A stretch of DNA of 64,000 nt from Pseudomonas brassicacearum (GTDB lineage Bacteria; Pseudomonadota; Gammaproteobacteria; Pseudomonadales; Pseudomonadaceae). The notes under the pieces were generated by a model that did not search any database, was not told the origin of the DNA, and saw nothing but the letters and a program-made list of their open reading frames with translations. Location of the stretch: NCBI RefSeq assembly GCF_009601685.2, contig NZ_CP045701.2, positions 6,200,001 through 6,264,000 on the forward strand, written 5' to 3'. Made by a program: the position numbers and the translations under genes. Shown here in pieces: positions 1 through 8,955 of the stretch (the stretch's first letter is position 1; the number at the start of each line of letters is the position of its first letter).

Positions 1-671
1 CGGCGCTCGAACTTGGTGATCGGCCGCTCAGCCGGGCGCGGCACGCACTTGCCGTCTTCGGCCAGGTTGCGGTAGCCCGGGGCGACGTTCATCACTTCCA
101 GCATGTATTCGGCGTAGGGTTCCCAGTCGGTGGCCATGTGCAGCACACCGCCGACCTTCAACTTGCTGCGCACCAGTTCAGCGAACGACGCCTGGACGAT
201 ACGGCGCTTGTGGTGGCGGCTTTTGTGCCAAGGGTCCGGGAAGAACAACATCAGCCGGTCGAGGCTGTTGTCGGCCACGCAGCGGTTGAGCACTTCGATG
301 GCGTCGCAATCGTAGACCCGCAGGTTGGTCAGCCCTTGGGTCAGCACGCCGTTGAGCAGCGCACCAACGCCGGGACGGTGGACTTCCACACCGATGAAAT
401 CCTGCTCCGGCGAAGCCGCAGCCATTTCCAGCAATGAATGGCCCATGCCGAAGCCGATTTCCAGCGAGCGCGGGGCCGATCGGCCGAAGACCTGGTCAAA
501 ATCCACCGGCGCATCGGCAAGCGGCAGGACAAACAGCGGCGCGCCCTGCTCCAGGCCGCGCTGCTGGCCTTCAGTCATGCGCCCGGCGCGCATCACGAAA
601 CTCTTGATGCGGCGGTGCTGGCGCTCTTCGCCTTCTTCCGGCAGGACCGGCGTGTCGTTCGATTCAGTCAT
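1..671 (-). CDS. trmB: tRNA (guanine-N7-)-methyltransferase TrmB, 3' end cut by window edge
   Basis: Makes m7G46 in the tRNA variable loop using S-adenosylmethionine, in the cytoplasm. Reading the minus strand from the ATG at 671 gives [17 protein letters not shown], then the SAM-binding glycine motif [13 protein letters not shown] and the family signature [15 protein letters not shown]. The frame stays open to base 1. About 223 of the usual ~240 residues are present, so only the extreme C-terminus is missing. It lies 9 bp downstream of thiG on the same strand, so it is probably co-transcribed with thiSG. That gene order is familiar in Pseudomonas. Confidence 0.95.
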   Translation of the reverse strand, partial: MTESNDTPVLPEEGEERQHRRIKSFVMRAGRMTEGQQRGLEQGAPLFVLPLADAPVDFDQVFGRSAPRSLEIGFGMGHSLLEMAAASPEQDFIGVEVHRPGVGALLNGVLTQGLTNLRVYDCDAIEVLNRCVADNSLDRLMLFFPDPWHKSRHHKRRIVQASFAELVRSKLKVGGVLHMATDWEPYAEYMLEVMNVAPGYRNLAEDGKCVPRPAERPITKFER

Positions 672-680
672 CAATGGCTC

Positions 681-1475
681 TTACTTGATCAGACCATCCA
701 GCGGCGAGGAGGCGCTGGCGTAAAGTTTTTTCGGCATGCGGCCGGCCAGGTACGCCAGGCGACCGGCGACGATGGCGTGCTTCATGGCTTCGGCCATGAG
801 GATCGGCTGCTGGGCGTGAGCGATGGCCGAGTTCATCAGCACTGCTTCGCAACCCAGCTCCATGGCGATGGTGGCGTCGGATGCGGTACCGACACCGGCA
901 TCCACCAACACCGGGATCTTGGCTTCTTCCAGGATGATCTGCAGGTTGTACGGGTTGCAGATCCCCAGGCCGGTGCCGATCAGGCCGGCCAGCGGCATGA
1001 CCGCGATGCAGCCGATTTCCGCCAATTGACGGGCGATGATCGGATCATCGCTGGTGTAGACCATCACGTCGAAGCCTTCCTTGACCAGGGTTTCGGCGGC
1101 CTTGAGGGTTTCGATCACGTTGGGGAACAGGGTTTTCTGGTCCGCCAGCACTTCCAGCTTCACCAGGTTGTGGCCGTCGAGCAGCTCACGGGCCAGGCGG
1201 CAGGTGCGCACGGCCTCGATGGCGTCGAAGCAACCGGCGGTGTTCGGCAGGATGGTGTAGCGATCCGGCGGCAGGATATCCAGCAGGTTCGGTTCGCCCG
1301 GGTTCTGGCCGATGTTGGTCCGGCGCACAGCGACGGTCACGATTTCGGCGCCCGAGGCTTCGATGGCCAGGCGGGTTTCTTCCATGTCGCGATATTTGCC
1401 GGTGCCTACCAGCAAGCGCGACTGGTAGGTACGACCGGCCAGGACGAAGGGCTTGTCGCTACGAACGATGCTCAT
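681..1475 (-). CDS. thiG: Thiazole synthase ThiG
   Basis: Condenses 1-deoxyxylulose 5-phosphate, dehydroglycine and ThiS-thiocarboxylate sulfur into the thiazole phosphate of thiamine. The protein has 264 residues, the family's usual length, and is a TIM barrel. Visible motifs are [10 protein letters not shown] near the N-terminus, LVKLEVL (the strand carrying the Schiff-base lysine) and the phosphate-binding [13 protein letters not shown]. An AGAGGA ribosome-binding site precedes the ATG. thiS lies 54 bp upstream and trmB 9 bp downstream, giving a thiS-thiG-trmB transcription unit. Confidence 0.97.
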   Translation of the reverse strand: MSIVRSDKPFVLAGRTYQSRLLVGTGKYRDMEETRLAIEASGAEIVTVAVRRTNIGQNPGEPNLLDILPPDRYTILPNTAGCFDAIEAVRTCRLARELLDGHNLVKLEVLADQKTLFPNVIETLKAAETLVKEGFDVMVYTSDDPIIARQLAEIGCIAVMPLAGLIGTGLGICNPYNLQIILEEAKIPVLVDAGVGTASDATIAMELGCEAVLMNSAIAHAQQPILMAEAMKHAIVAGRLAYLAGRMPKKLYASASSPLDGLIK

Positions 1476-1529
1476 GGGAAATCCTCTGTTGGGGTGAGGT
1501 TCTTGCGAAATACCGCGAAACCGAGGCGA

Positions 1530-1730
1530 CTAGCCGCCGCCGATGGCGTGGACCACTTCGACGCTGTCGCCATCGTTCAACGTGGTTTCGGTGTGCTGGC
1601 TGCGCGGGACGATATCCAGATTGAGCTCCACCGCGACGCGGCGTCCGGTGAGTTCCAGACGGGTCAGCAGGGCCGCAACGGTTTCACCGTCGGGCAGTTC
1701 AAGGGGTTCGCCGTTCAACTGAATGCGCAT
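1530..1730 (-). CDS. thiS: Sulfur carrier protein ThiS
   Basis: Small ubiquitin-fold sulfur carrier. Its C-terminal Gly is adenylated and thiocarboxylated, then donates sulfur to ThiG. The product has 66 residues, begins MRIQLNGEPLELPDG and ends HAIGGG, giving the required terminal GG plus one extra Gly. An upstream in-frame ATG pair at 1748/1745 would add six residues (MMAASG). Neither start has a strong ribosome-binding site, and I chose the internal ATG because ThiS proteins normally start at MRIQLNG. It is the first gene of the thiSG-trmB unit. Confidence 0.92.
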   Translation of the reverse strand: MRIQLNGEPLELPDGETVAALLTRLELTGRRVAVELNLDIVPRSQHTETTLNDGDSVEVVHAIGGG

Positions 1731-1820
1731 GCCGGATGCCGCCATCATTTTTAGGGGCTGGCATTCTAGCCCGATCAGTCTGGGTGACCCAAGCCATTCG
1801 TCATGAAATGGACCGCCCGG

Positions 1821-2192
1821 TCAGCCCAGCCGCCAGGCGGCAAGCCCCAGGCACAGCCAGCCGATCAGGAACGCCACGCCGCCAAACGGCGTGATGATGC
1901 CCAACTTGCTGATACCTGTGAGGGTCAGCAGGTACAGGCTGCCGGAGAACAACAGGATACCGATCACAAATGAAACCCCGGCCCAGGTGACGATGCGGCC
2001 GGGAATGTGCGTGGCCAGCAGCGCAACGCCCAGCAACGCCAGGGTGTGCACCAGTTGGTAGGTGACGCCGGTGTGGAAAATCGCCAGGTATTCGGCGCTC
2101 AGGCGGCCTTTGAGGCCATGGGCGGCAAATGCCCCCAGTGCCACGCCCGTGAAGCCGAAAAAAGCAGCCAGCATCAGAAAGCTACGCAGCAT
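1821..2192 (-). CDS. DUF423 family inner-membrane protein
   Basis: Small integral membrane protein of unknown function, YgdD/YwdK-like. From the ATG at 2192 it has 123 residues with four hydrophobic segments: MLRSFLMLAAFFGFTGVALG, then LVHTLALLGVALLAT, then a long GVSFVIGILLFSGSLYLL stretch, and a C-terminal VAFLIGWLCLGLAAW. The conserved GAFAAHGLKG after the first segment and the GGVAFLIGW motif are typical of DUF423. An in-frame extension to 2390 exists but overlaps the divergent mtgA and looks non-coding. The function is not known. Confidence 0.88.
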   Translation of the reverse strand: MLRSFLMLAAFFGFTGVALGAFAAHGLKGRLSAEYLAIFHTGVTYQLVHTLALLGVALLATHIPGRIVTWAGVSFVIGILLFSGSLYLLTLTGISKLGIITPFGGVAFLIGWLCLGLAAWRLG

Positions 2193-2265
2193 GAGAACTC
2201 CAGTCAGACTCGGTGGACAGGGTCTGTATAATGGCCCGCTCGACGGGTTCGGCCAAGCCATCTCT

Positions 2266-2988
2266 ATGCTGCGTTTATTATTTCGACGATTCCTTAACGC
2301 CCTGCTCTGGTTCGCCGTTGGCAGTGTTGTGCTCGTACTGTTGTTTCGGGTGGTGCCGCCGCCGTTCACGGCGCTGATGATCGAGCGCAAGGTTGAATCC
2401 TGGTTCGGCGGCGAACCGATCGACCTGCAACGTACCTGGCAGCCTTGGGATCAGATCTCCGATAGCCTGAAAGTGGCGGTGATTGCTGGCGAAGACCAGA
2501 AATTCCCCGAGCACTGGGGCTTCGACTTCGGTGCGATCCAGGCTGCGCTTACCCATAACGGACGCGGCGGCTCGATTCGCGGCGCCAGCACCCTCAGCCA
2601 GCAAGTGTCCAAGAACCTGTTCCTGTGGCCCGGCCGCAGTTGGCTGCGCAAGGGCCTGGAAGCCTGGTTTACCGCGCTGATCGAAATATTCTGGCCCAAG
2701 CAGCGGATCCTCGAGGTGTACCTCAACAGTGTCGAGTGGGATGACGGCGTGTTCGGAGCTGAAGCGGCAGCGCGACATCATTTTCGCGTAGGCGCCGACG
2801 CCTTGTCTCGGCAACAGGCCAGCCGTCTGGCGGCGGTATTGCCCAACCCGCGGAAATGGAGCGCCAGCCGGCCGAGCCCTTACGTACTGCGACGGGCGAG
2901 CTGGATTCGCCAGCAGATGAGCCAGCTGGGGGGCGACAGTTATTTGCTGGAGCTCAATAATTCGCGGCGAGCGCCTTGGGCCCAGTAA
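2266..2988 (+). CDS. mtgA: Monofunctional peptidoglycan glycosyltransferase MtgA
   Basis: Polymerises lipid II into glycan strands at the inner membrane. The protein has 240 residues: an N-terminal membrane anchor at about residues 12-30 (LWFAVGSVVLVLLFRVV), followed by a GT51 domain. GT51 motifs seen are AGEDQKFPEHWGFD (catalytic Glu), GASTLSQQVSKNLFLWPGRS and a second catalytic region EVYLNSVEWDDGVFGAEAAA. The ATG at 2266 gives the normal family length; the frame extends upstream only through the divergent DUF423 gene. A TATAAT-like box lies at about 2225-2231. A REPIN and a bidirectional terminator follow the stop. Confidence 0.95.
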   Translation: MLRLLFRRFLNALLWFAVGSVVLVLLFRVVPPPFTALMIERKVESWFGGEPIDLQRTWQPWDQISDSLKVAVIAGEDQKFPEHWGFDFGAIQAALTHNGRGGSIRGASTLSQQVSKNLFLWPGRSWLRKGLEAWFTALIEIFWPKQRILEVYLNSVEWDDGVFGAEAAARHHFRVGADALSRQQASRLAAVLPNPRKWSASRPSPYVLRRASWIRQQMSQLGGDSYLLELNNSRRAPWAQ

Positions 2989-3008
2989 CCAAGACACTGG
3001 AGATCCCT

Positions 3009-3097
3009 TGTGGGAGAGGGCTTGCTCGCGAATGCGGTGCACCAGATACATTGATGTGCACTGACACACCGCATTCGCGAGCAAGCCCGCTCCCACA
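3009..3097. repeat. REPIN (pair of inverted REP elements)
   Basis: A REP unit (TGTGGGAGAGGGCTTGCTCG) and its inverted partner ending GAGCAAGCCCGCTCCCACA flank about 40 bp of spacer, with inner arms GCGAATGCGGTG and CACCGCATTCGC. This is the RAYT-mobilised REPIN layout common in P. fluorescens. It sits between mtgA and its terminator. Confidence 0.9.
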
Positions 3098-3126
3098 GGT
3101 GGAGTGTCGGGTCCGACATCGAGCAC

Positions 3127-3165
3127 AAAAAAACGCCCCGATCATCACTGATCGGGGCGTTTTTT
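3127..3165. terminator. Bidirectional rho-independent terminator between mtgA and rpoH
   Basis: Stem ACGCCCCGATC / GATCGGGGCGT with a 6-nt loop, an A-run on the left and a T-run on the right. It can stop both mtgA (+) and rpoH (-). Confidence 0.92.
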
Positions 3166-3182
3166 CATGGCCGCTATCGCAG

Positions 3183-4037
3183 TCAGGCAGCGATCGACAC
3201 CTTGAGCTTGTTCATCGCGCTCTTCTCAAGCTGGCGAATCCGCTCGGCCGACACGTTGTACTTCTGCGCCAGGTCGTGCAGCGTGGCTTTTTCCTCGGCC
3301 AGCCAGCGCTGGTAGAGGATATCGCGGCTGCGCTCGTCCAGCACTTCCAGGGCTTCGTGCAGGTTGGTGTTGGAGTTGTCGCTCCAGTCGGCGTCTTCCA
3401 GTTGACGCGCCGGGTCGTACCGGTGGTCTTCTAGGTAGTTGGCCGGCGATTGGAAAGCGCTGTCGTCGTCCGCTTCGGCGGCCGGGTCGAAGGCCATGTC
3501 ATGGCCGGTCAGGCGGCTTTCCATCTCGCGCACCTCCCGAGGCTCTACACCCAGGCTTTCGGCGACACGATGGACTTCTTCGTTGTTCAGCCAGGCCAGG
3601 CGTTTCTTCTGGCTGCGCAGGTTGAAGAACAGCTTGCGCTGGGCCTTGGTGGTCGCGACTTTCACGATGCGCCAGTTGCGCAGGATGAACTCGTGGATTT
3701 CCGCCTTGATCCAGTGCACCGCAAACGACACCAGGCGCACGCCCATTTCCGGGTTGAAACGCTTGACCGCCTTCATCAGGCCGACGTTGCCTTCCTGGAT
3801 CAGGTCGGCCTGGGCCAGCCCGTAGCCGGAATAGCTGCGGGCGATATGTACGACAAAACGCAGGTGGGCGAGCACCATCTGCCGAGCCGCCTCAAGATCC
3901 TGCTCATAATAGAGACTCTCGGCCAGTTCACGCTCCTGCTCGGGGGTCAGCAGTGGAATGCTGTTGACCGTGTGCACATAGGCCTCCAGGTTCGCACCCG
4001 GGACCAGAGCATAAGCAGGTTGCAAAGAAGTGGTCAT
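3183..4037 (-). CDS. rpoH: Heat-shock sigma factor RpoH (sigma-32)
   Basis: Directs RNA polymerase to heat-shock promoters. The protein has 284 residues, the standard length, beginning [20 protein letters not shown]. Region 2 includes [19 protein letters not shown] and the promoter-melting [19 protein letters not shown]. The diagnostic RpoH box [11 protein letters not shown] follows. Region 4 ends with the helix-turn-helix [18 protein letters not shown] longer frame to 4079 exists, but the ATG at 4037 matches the family. It lies 113 bp downstream of ftsX on the same strand and has its own promoters in that gap. Confidence 0.97.
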   Translation of the reverse strand: MTTSLQPAYALVPGANLEAYVHTVNSIPLLTPEQERELAESLYYEQDLEAARQMVLAHLRFVVHIARSYSGYGLAQADLIQEGNVGLMKAVKRFNPEMGVRLVSFAVHWIKAEIHEFILRNWRIVKVATTKAQRKLFFNLRSQKKRLAWLNNEEVHRVAESLGVEPREVREMESRLTGHDMAFDPAAEADDDSAFQSPANYLEDHRYDPARQLEDADWSDNSNTNLHEALEVLDERSRDILYQRWLAEEKATLHDLAQKYNVSAERIRQLEKSAMNKLKVSIAA

Positions 4038-4086
4038 ACGAAAAAACCTCCGACTCACATAACTCGTGCAGTTCAGCACTGCGAAA

Positions 4087-4134
4087 ATTGACCGGAAACC
4101 CTAGGACAAGTTCCCACAAAAATTGAAAGGTCAA
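4087..4134 (-). promoter_or_regulatory. rpoH promoter region with AlgU(sigma-22)-like and sigma-70-like boxes
   Basis: On the minus strand, GAACTT (4113-4108) is followed after 16 bp by TCAAT (4091-4087), close to the AlgU/sigma-E pattern GAACTT-N16/17-TCtga. Overlapping it, TTGACC (4134-4129) is followed after 17 bp by ACTTGT. AlgU control of rpoH is established in P. aeruginosa. The site assignment here is by eye. Confidence 0.5.
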
Positions 4135-4150
4135 TACACGCAAAAAACAC

Positions 4151-5173
4151 TTATTTTGGCGCAAGCTCACGCAAGTGGCGTGCGACCGCAATCCATGCAC
4201 CGATATAACCCAACAGCACCGCGCCAAGCAAGAGCGACAGACCATCGGCGACTGGCACACCGGCGAGCGAGAAATCACTGCCGTACAAACCGGCCAACCT
4301 TGTTACCGCGTCGTTCAGCCAATCCAGTCCGAACGCCAATACCCCCCAGGACAGGATCCCGGCACCGAAGCCATACAACGCGCCCATATAAAGGAAAGGC
4401 CTGCGTACATAACTGTCCGTACCACCGACGAGTTTAATCACTTCTATCTCGGTGCGGCGGTTTTCAATATGAAGACGAATGGTATTGCCTATCACCAAAA
4501 GTAATGCAGAAACCAGCAGCACCGTCAGACCGAAGACGAACCGGTCGCCGAGCTTGAGGATCGCCGCAAGACGCTCGACCCAGACTAGATCAAGTTGCGC
4601 CTGTTGTACCTTCGGCAACTCGGAAAGTCTTTGTCTCAATGCTTCAAGGGTCGGTTTGTCGACCTCGTTCGGCGTCACCAGTACCACGCCCGGTAGCGGG
4701 TTCTGCGGCAACTCCTTGAGGGCGTCACCCAGGCCGGACTGCTGCTGGAACTCTTCAAGCGCCTGCTCGCGGCCGATGTACTCGGCTTCGGCCACGCCCG
4801 GCATGGCCTTGATCTGCTCGCGCAACGCCTGGCCTTCGCCGGGGCTTGCGTCCATCTGCAGGTACAGGGAGATCTGCGCCGCGCGCTGCCAGGAACCGCC
4901 CAGGCGCTCCACATTACTTAGCAATAATGACAGGCCCATGGGTAGACTCAGGGCAACCGCCATGACCATGCAGGTAAAGAAGCTGCCGATGGGTTGCTTG
5001 CCCAGGCGCCTCAGGCTGTCCAGCAGGCTGGCGCGATGGCTTTCGATCCAGGCGTGCAGCAGCGTAGCGAAGTCCGGGCCGTCGTCATCGTCGCGTTTTT
5101 TCTTTTGCGGCTGCGGATCGGAGGCCTTCGGGGCCACGCGTTCGGCCACTTTCGGGCTGCGGGTCGCACTCAT
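4151..5173 (-). CDS. ftsX: Cell-division ABC transporter-like permease FtsX
   Basis: Membrane partner of FtsE. The FtsEX complex links the Z-ring to activation of periplasmic peptidoglycan amidases. The protein has 340 residues: a basic cytoplasmic N-terminal tail (PQKKKRDDDDG), a first membrane segment near FTCMVMAVALSLPMGLSLLL, a periplasmic loop of about 140 residues, then three C-terminal membrane segments (FGLTVLLVSALLLVIGNTIR, GALYGFGAGILSWGVLAFG, LLLGAVLLGYIGAWIAVA). The ENRRTEIEVIKLVGGTD motif is typical of FtsX. Its start overlaps the ftsE stop by 4 bp, showing translational coupling. Confidence 0.96.
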   Translation of the reverse strand: MSATRSPKVAERVAPKASDPQPQKKKRDDDDGPDFATLLHAWIESHRASLLDSLRRLGKQPIGSFFTCMVMAVALSLPMGLSLLLSNVERLGGSWQRAAQISLYLQMDASPGEGQALREQIKAMPGVAEAEYIGREQALEEFQQQSGLGDALKELPQNPLPGVVLVTPNEVDKPTLEALRQRLSELPKVQQAQLDLVWVERLAAILKLGDRFVFGLTVLLVSALLLVIGNTIRLHIENRRTEIEVIKLVGGTDSYVRRPFLYMGALYGFGAGILSWGVLAFGLDWLNDAVTRLAGLYGSDFSLAGVPVADGLSLLLGAVLLGYIGAWIAVARHLRELAPK

Positions 5174-5841
5174 ACGCCAGCCTCCCCGTCACCAATCAGT
5201 CGTCCACGTTGCAACGTGAGCATGCGGTGACGCATACGCGCAATCAATGCCAGGTCGTGACTGGCGATCAGCACGCTGGTACCCAGGCGGTTGATGTCTT
5301 CGAATACGCCCATGATTTCCGCCGCCAGTCGCGGGTCGAGATTACCGGTGGGCTCGTCCGCCAGCAGCAACGCCGGGCGATGGACGATGGCGCGGGCGAT
5401 GCCGACGCGCTGTTGCTGGCCGGTAGACAGGTCGCCCGGGTACAGGTCGGTCTTGTCCGACAGGGCCACGCGCTCCAGGGCCGAATCCACGCGCTTGACG
5501 ATCTCGGCCTTGGACAGGCCAAGGATCTGCAACGGCAATGCCACGTTGTTGAATACCGTGCGGTCGAACAGCAACTGGTGATTCTGGAACACCACGCCGA
5601 TCTGCCGTCGCAGGTAGGGGATCTGGGCATTGCTGATGGTGCTCAGGTCCTGGCCGGCCAGCAGCAATTTGCCGGTGGAGGGCCGTTCCATCGCCAACAG
5701 CAGGCGCAGCAAGGTACTTTTACCGGCGCCGGAATGGCCGGTGACAAACAGAAACTCGCCCCGACGGACCCGAAAGCTCAGCTCATGCAAGCCGACGTGA
5801 CCGTTCGGATAGCGTTTACCGACCTGTTCGAAACGAATCAT
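5170..5841 (-). CDS. ftsE: Cell-division ATP-binding protein FtsE
   Basis: ATPase subunit of FtsEX. The protein has 223 residues and a complete ABC nucleotide-binding domain: Walker [16 protein letters not shown] at about residue 36, Q-loop VVFQNHQLL, signature [15 protein letters not shown], Walker [14 protein letters not shown] and H-loop IASHDLALI. The signature LSTGQQQ differs slightly from LSGGQ and is compatible with function. It overlaps ftsY upstream and ftsX downstream by 4 bp each, forming the ftsY-ftsE-ftsX operon. Confidence 0.97.
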   Translation of the reverse strand: MIRFEQVGKRYPNGHVGLHELSFRVRRGEFLFVTGHSGAGKSTLLRLLLAMERPSTGKLLLAGQDLSTISNAQIPYLRRQIGVVFQNHQLLFDRTVFNNVALPLQILGLSKAEIVKRVDSALERVALSDKTDLYPGDLSTGQQQRVGIARAIVHRPALLLADEPTGNLDPRLAAEIMGVFEDINRLGTSVLIASHDLALIARMRHRMLTLQRGRLIGDGEAGV

Positions 5842-7256
5842 GAATGCTCCCGTTCGGCAAACAGTGCCTGGACAAAGGGCTCGGCTTCAAAGGTGCGCAA
5901 GTCGTCGATGCCTTCGCCCACGCCGATATAGCGAATGGGCAGGCCGAACTGCTTGGCCAGGGCGAAAATCACCCCGCCCTTGGCGGTGCCGTCGAGCTTG
6001 GTCAGGGCCAGCCCGGTCAGTTCGACGGTCTGGTTGAATTGCTTGGCCTGGTTGATGGCGTTCTGGCCGGTACCGGCGTCCAGCACCAGCAGCACTTCGT
6101 GGGGGGCGTCGGCGTCGAGCTTGCCGATCACCCGGCGCACCTTCTTCAATTCTTCCATCAGGTTGTCTTTGGTGTGCAGGCGACCGGCTGTGTCGGCGAT
6201 CAGCACATCGATGCCACGGGCCTTGGCAGCCTGCACGGCGTCGAAGATCACCGAAGCGGAGTCGGCGCCGGTGTGCTGGGCGATCACTGGGATCTTGTTA
6301 CGCTCGCCCCACACTTGCAGCTGCTCGACCGCGGCGGCGCGGAAGGTGTCGCCCGCGGCCAGCATGACTTTCTTGCCTTCGAGCTGCAGTTTCTTGGCCA
6401 GCTTGCCGATGGTAGTGGTCTTGCCTGCGCCGTTGACGCCGACGACCAGGATCACGAACGGCTTGTTCTGCGAGGCGATCACCAGCGGCTTTTCCACCGG
6501 CTTGAGCAGGCTGGTCAGCTCGCCTTGCAGGGATTTGTACAGTGCGTCGGCGTCGGTCAGCTGCTTGCGCGCAACCTTCTGGGTCAGGCTCTGGATGATC
6601 ACCGAGGTGGCCTCCACACCGACATCGGCGGTCAGCAGGCGGGTCTCGATGTCTTCCAGCAATTCGTCGTCGATGACCTTCTTGCCCAGGAACAGGCTGG
6701 CCATGCCTTCGCCGATGCTGGCGCTGGTCTTGGACAGGCCCTGCTTGAGGCGGGCGAAGAAGCCGACCTTGTTTTCCTCGGCGCTACGCACGGGCTCGAC
6801 GGTTTCCAACACAGCGGGTGCCGGCTCGGGTGCGGCAGGCGCAACCACGGGTGCAACGGCGACTGGCGGCTCAATGACTGCTTCGACGACTGGCGCCTCG
6901 ACAACCTGCGTCGGCGCTGGAATCGGCGGGGTGATATGGGGCGCCGTTTCCTCCACCAACGCGACCGGTTCTTCCGCCACCGGCAAGGTCAACCAGGGGG
7001 TTTGCTCGGCGGGCGGGGTCAGCGGCTGCTCGGCCACTGGCTCAGCAACGGTCTGAGGCTCGACCGGTTGCAGCACCGGCTCGGCAATCGGCAGGACAAT
7101 GGGCGCGGTTTCTTCGGCCACTGCCTCGGCGGGCTCAGGCAGCGGTTGCGGCTGTTCGACGACGGTTTCCTGCGGTTTCTTGCGCAGCCATCCGAACAGG
7201 CCTTTCTTCTCGCCAGCCGCAGCTGGGGTCTTCTTGTCGTCGTTGGAACCAAACAT
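5838..7256 (-). CDS. ftsY: Signal recognition particle receptor FtsY
   Basis: GTPase that docks SRP-ribosome complexes at the membrane for co-translational insertion. The protein has 472 residues. The first ~165 are a low-complexity acidic region rich in Pro, Glu, Ala and Val, preceded by [12 protein letters not shown]. The NG domain follows: G1 [29 protein letters not shown]3 DTAGRLHTK and G4 [10 protein letters not shown]. The long A-domain is common among gammaproteobacterial FtsY proteins but variable in sequence. It is the first gene of the ftsY-ftsE-ftsX operon. Confidence 0.97.
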   Translation of the reverse strand: MFGSNDDKKTPAAAGEKKGLFGWLRKKPQETVVEQPQPLPEPAEAVAEETAPIVLPIAEPVLQPVEPQTVAEPVAEQPLTPPAEQTPWLTLPVAEEPVALVEETAPHITPPIPAPTQVVEAPVVEAVIEPPVAVAPVVAPAAPEPAPAVLETVEPVRSAEENKVGFFARLKQGLSKTSASIGEGMASLFLGKKVIDDELLEDIETRLLTADVGVEATSVIIQSLTQKVARKQLTDADALYKSLQGELTSLLKPVEKPLVIASQNKPFVILVVGVNGAGKTTTIGKLAKKLQLEGKKVMLAAGDTFRAAAVEQLQVWGERNKIPVIAQHTGADSASVIFDAVQAAKARGIDVLIADTAGRLHTKDNLMEELKKVRRVIGKLDADAPHEVLLVLDAGTGQNAINQAKQFNQTVELTGLALTKLDGTAKGGVIFALAKQFGLPIRYIGVGEGIDDLRTFEAEPFVQALFAEREHS

Positions 7257-7599
7257 GGAGGACGGCTATCTCACGGTAGCGACGCGCCAAAGGGCGCCTC
7301 GGTAATAAATATTCAATGCTGAACAGACTGCGTTTCATCCAGCTTGTTCACGCGCAACATTTTGTCGAGACGTCCCATGGACACCTCAAAGTCGATTTTT
7401 TCGAAGGACTGGTACGGCATCATCGGCGAAAACGCCGGGATCAACGGGCAAACCCGACAATTCTCCGGGGAACCCAGACAACCCCGGACCGATAAAAGGC
7501 CCGATAGGCGTGGCCGCCAGTAAAACGGACCGTTATCCTAGCACCCTCTCGCCCGCCGACGCTAAGACCTAGCGGGCAACCCAACAGGTTTAAACACGA
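7257..7599. other. Divergent ftsY / M16 peptidase intergenic region
   Basis: A 343-bp gap between divergent operons. Apart from the small ORF at 7313-7423, I see a short inverted repeat around 7455-7490 (CCGGGGAACCC... CCCCGG) and no convincing promoter boxes or terminator. It must hold the promoters for both directions. Confidence 0.5.
7313..7423 (-). CDS. Candidate 36-residue small ORF upstream of ftsY
   Basis: Minus-strand ATG at 7423 to TGA at 7313 encodes MMPYQSFEKIDFEVSMGRLD and 16 more residues ending TQSVQH. Third codon positions are mostly G or C, like real genes here. There is no clear Shine-Dalgarno sequence, and I recognise no family. It could instead be part of the ftsY leader. 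Low confidence. Confidence 0.2.
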   Translation of the reverse strand: MMPYQSFEKIDFEVSMGRLDKMLRVNKLDETQSVQH

Positions 7600-8955
7600 A
7601 TGAATGCTCTTGCCCGCCGCGCCGCAGGCCTGCTGCTCAGCACAGTTTGTCTGCCCTTTTCAGCCTTGGCTGCCGACCCACAACCCACCCATGAATTTAC
7701 CCTCGACAACGGCCTGAAGGTCGTCGTGCGCGAAGACCATCGTGCGCCGGTGGTGGTCTCCCAGGTCTGGTACAAGGTTGGCTCCAGCTACGAAACGCCA
7801 GGCCAGACCGGTTTGTCCCACGCTCTGGAACACATGATGTTCAAGGGCAGCGAAAAAGTCGGCCCCGGCGAAGCCTCGCTGATCCTGCGCGACCTCGGTG
7901 CCGAAGAGAACGCCTTCACCAGCGATGACTTCACCGCCTATTACCAGGTACTGGCCCGTGACCGCCTGGGCGTGGCCTTCGAACTGGAAGCCGACCGCAT
8001 GGCCAGCCTGCGCCTGCCGCCGGAGGAGTTCAGCCGCGAGATCGAGGTGATCAAGGAAGAGCGCCGCATGCGCACCGACGACAAGCCCATGTCCAAGGCC
8101 TACGAGCGCTTCAAGGCCATGGCTTACCCAGCCAGCGGCTACCACACGCCGACCATCGGCTGGATGGCCGACCTGGACCGGATGACCGTCGAGGAGCTGC
8201 GTCACTGGTACGAATCCTGGTACACCCCGAACAACGCGACCCTGGTGGTGGTCGGCGACGTGACGCCGGACGAGGTCAAGTCCCTGGCCCAGCGCTACTT
8301 CGGCCCGATTGCCCGGCGTGCGGTGCCGGTCGCGAAAATCCCCCTGGAACTGGCCGAACCCGGCGAGCGCCAGATCACCCTGCATGTGCAGACCCAACTG
8401 CCCAGCGTGATGCTGGCCTTCAATGTGCCCAGCATCGCCACCGCCACGAACAAAACGTCGGTCAATGCGCTGCGGCTGATCTCGGCCCTGTTGGACGGCG
8501 GCTACAGCGGGCGGATCCCGACCCAGCTGGAGCGCGGCGAAGAGCTGGTGTCCGGCGGCTCGTCGAGCTACGACGCCTACACCCGTGGCGACACGCTGTT
8601 CACGTTGTCGGCGACGCCCAACACGCAGAAAAACAAAACCATCGCCCAGGCCGAAGCCGGCCTGTGGCGCTTGCTTGAACAGCTGAAAACCACCGCGCCG
8701 ACGGCCCAAGAGCTGGAACGCGTGCGCGCCCAGGTCATCGCCGGCCTGGTCTATGAACGCGACTCGATCACCAGCCAGGCCACCGCCATCGGCCAGTTGG
8801 AGACCGTCGGTTTGTCCTGGAAGCTGATGGACACCGAGCTCGCTGAACTGCAAAGCGTGACCCCGCAAGATATCCAGAAGGCAGCCCAGCTGTATTTCAC
8901 CCGCTCGCGCCTGAGCGTTGCGCATGTCCTGCCCGAGGAGAAAGCTCATGAGTGA
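7600..8955 (+). CDS. M16 family zinc metallopeptidase (catalytic subunit)
   Basis: Probably a periplasmic peptidase: residues 1-25 form a signal peptide (LLLSTVCLPFSALAA). The protein has 451 residues. The inverted zinc motif HXXEH is HALEH at residues 74-78, and the third ligand Glu154 sits in EVIKEERRMR, exactly the expected spacing. The active-site cleft partner GGYSGRIPTQL lies in the second half. It is followed by a second M16 protein overlapping by 8 bp. Such pairs usually form a catalytic/non-catalytic heterodimer, as in mitochondrial processing peptidase. The substrate is unknown. Confidence 0.9.
   Translation: MNALARRAAGLLLSTVCLPFSALAADPQPTHEFTLDNGLKVVVREDHRAPVVVSQVWYKVGSSYETPGQTGLSHALEHMMFKGSEKVGPGEASLILRDLGAEENAFTSDDFTAYYQVLARDRLGVAFELEADRMASLRLPPEEFSREIEVIKEERRMRTDDKPMSKAYERFKAMAYPASGYHTPTIGWMADLDRMTVEELRHWYESWYTPNNATLVVVGDVTPDEVKSLAQRYFGPIARRAVPVAKIPLELAEPGERQITLHVQTQLPSVMLAFNVPSIATATNKTSVNALRLISALLDGGYSGRIPTQLERGEELVSGGSSSYDAYTRGDTLFTLSATPNTQKNKTIAQAEAGLWRLLEQLKTTAPTAQELERVRAQVIAGLVYERDSITSQATAIGQLETVGLSWKLMDTELAELQSVTPQDIQKAAQLYFTRSRLSVAHVLPEEKAHE

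Noticed and set aside
438..1754. A 438-codon plus-strand frame opposite trmB/thiG/thiS
   Set aside because: Antisense shadow; the minus-strand genes have clear family motifs.
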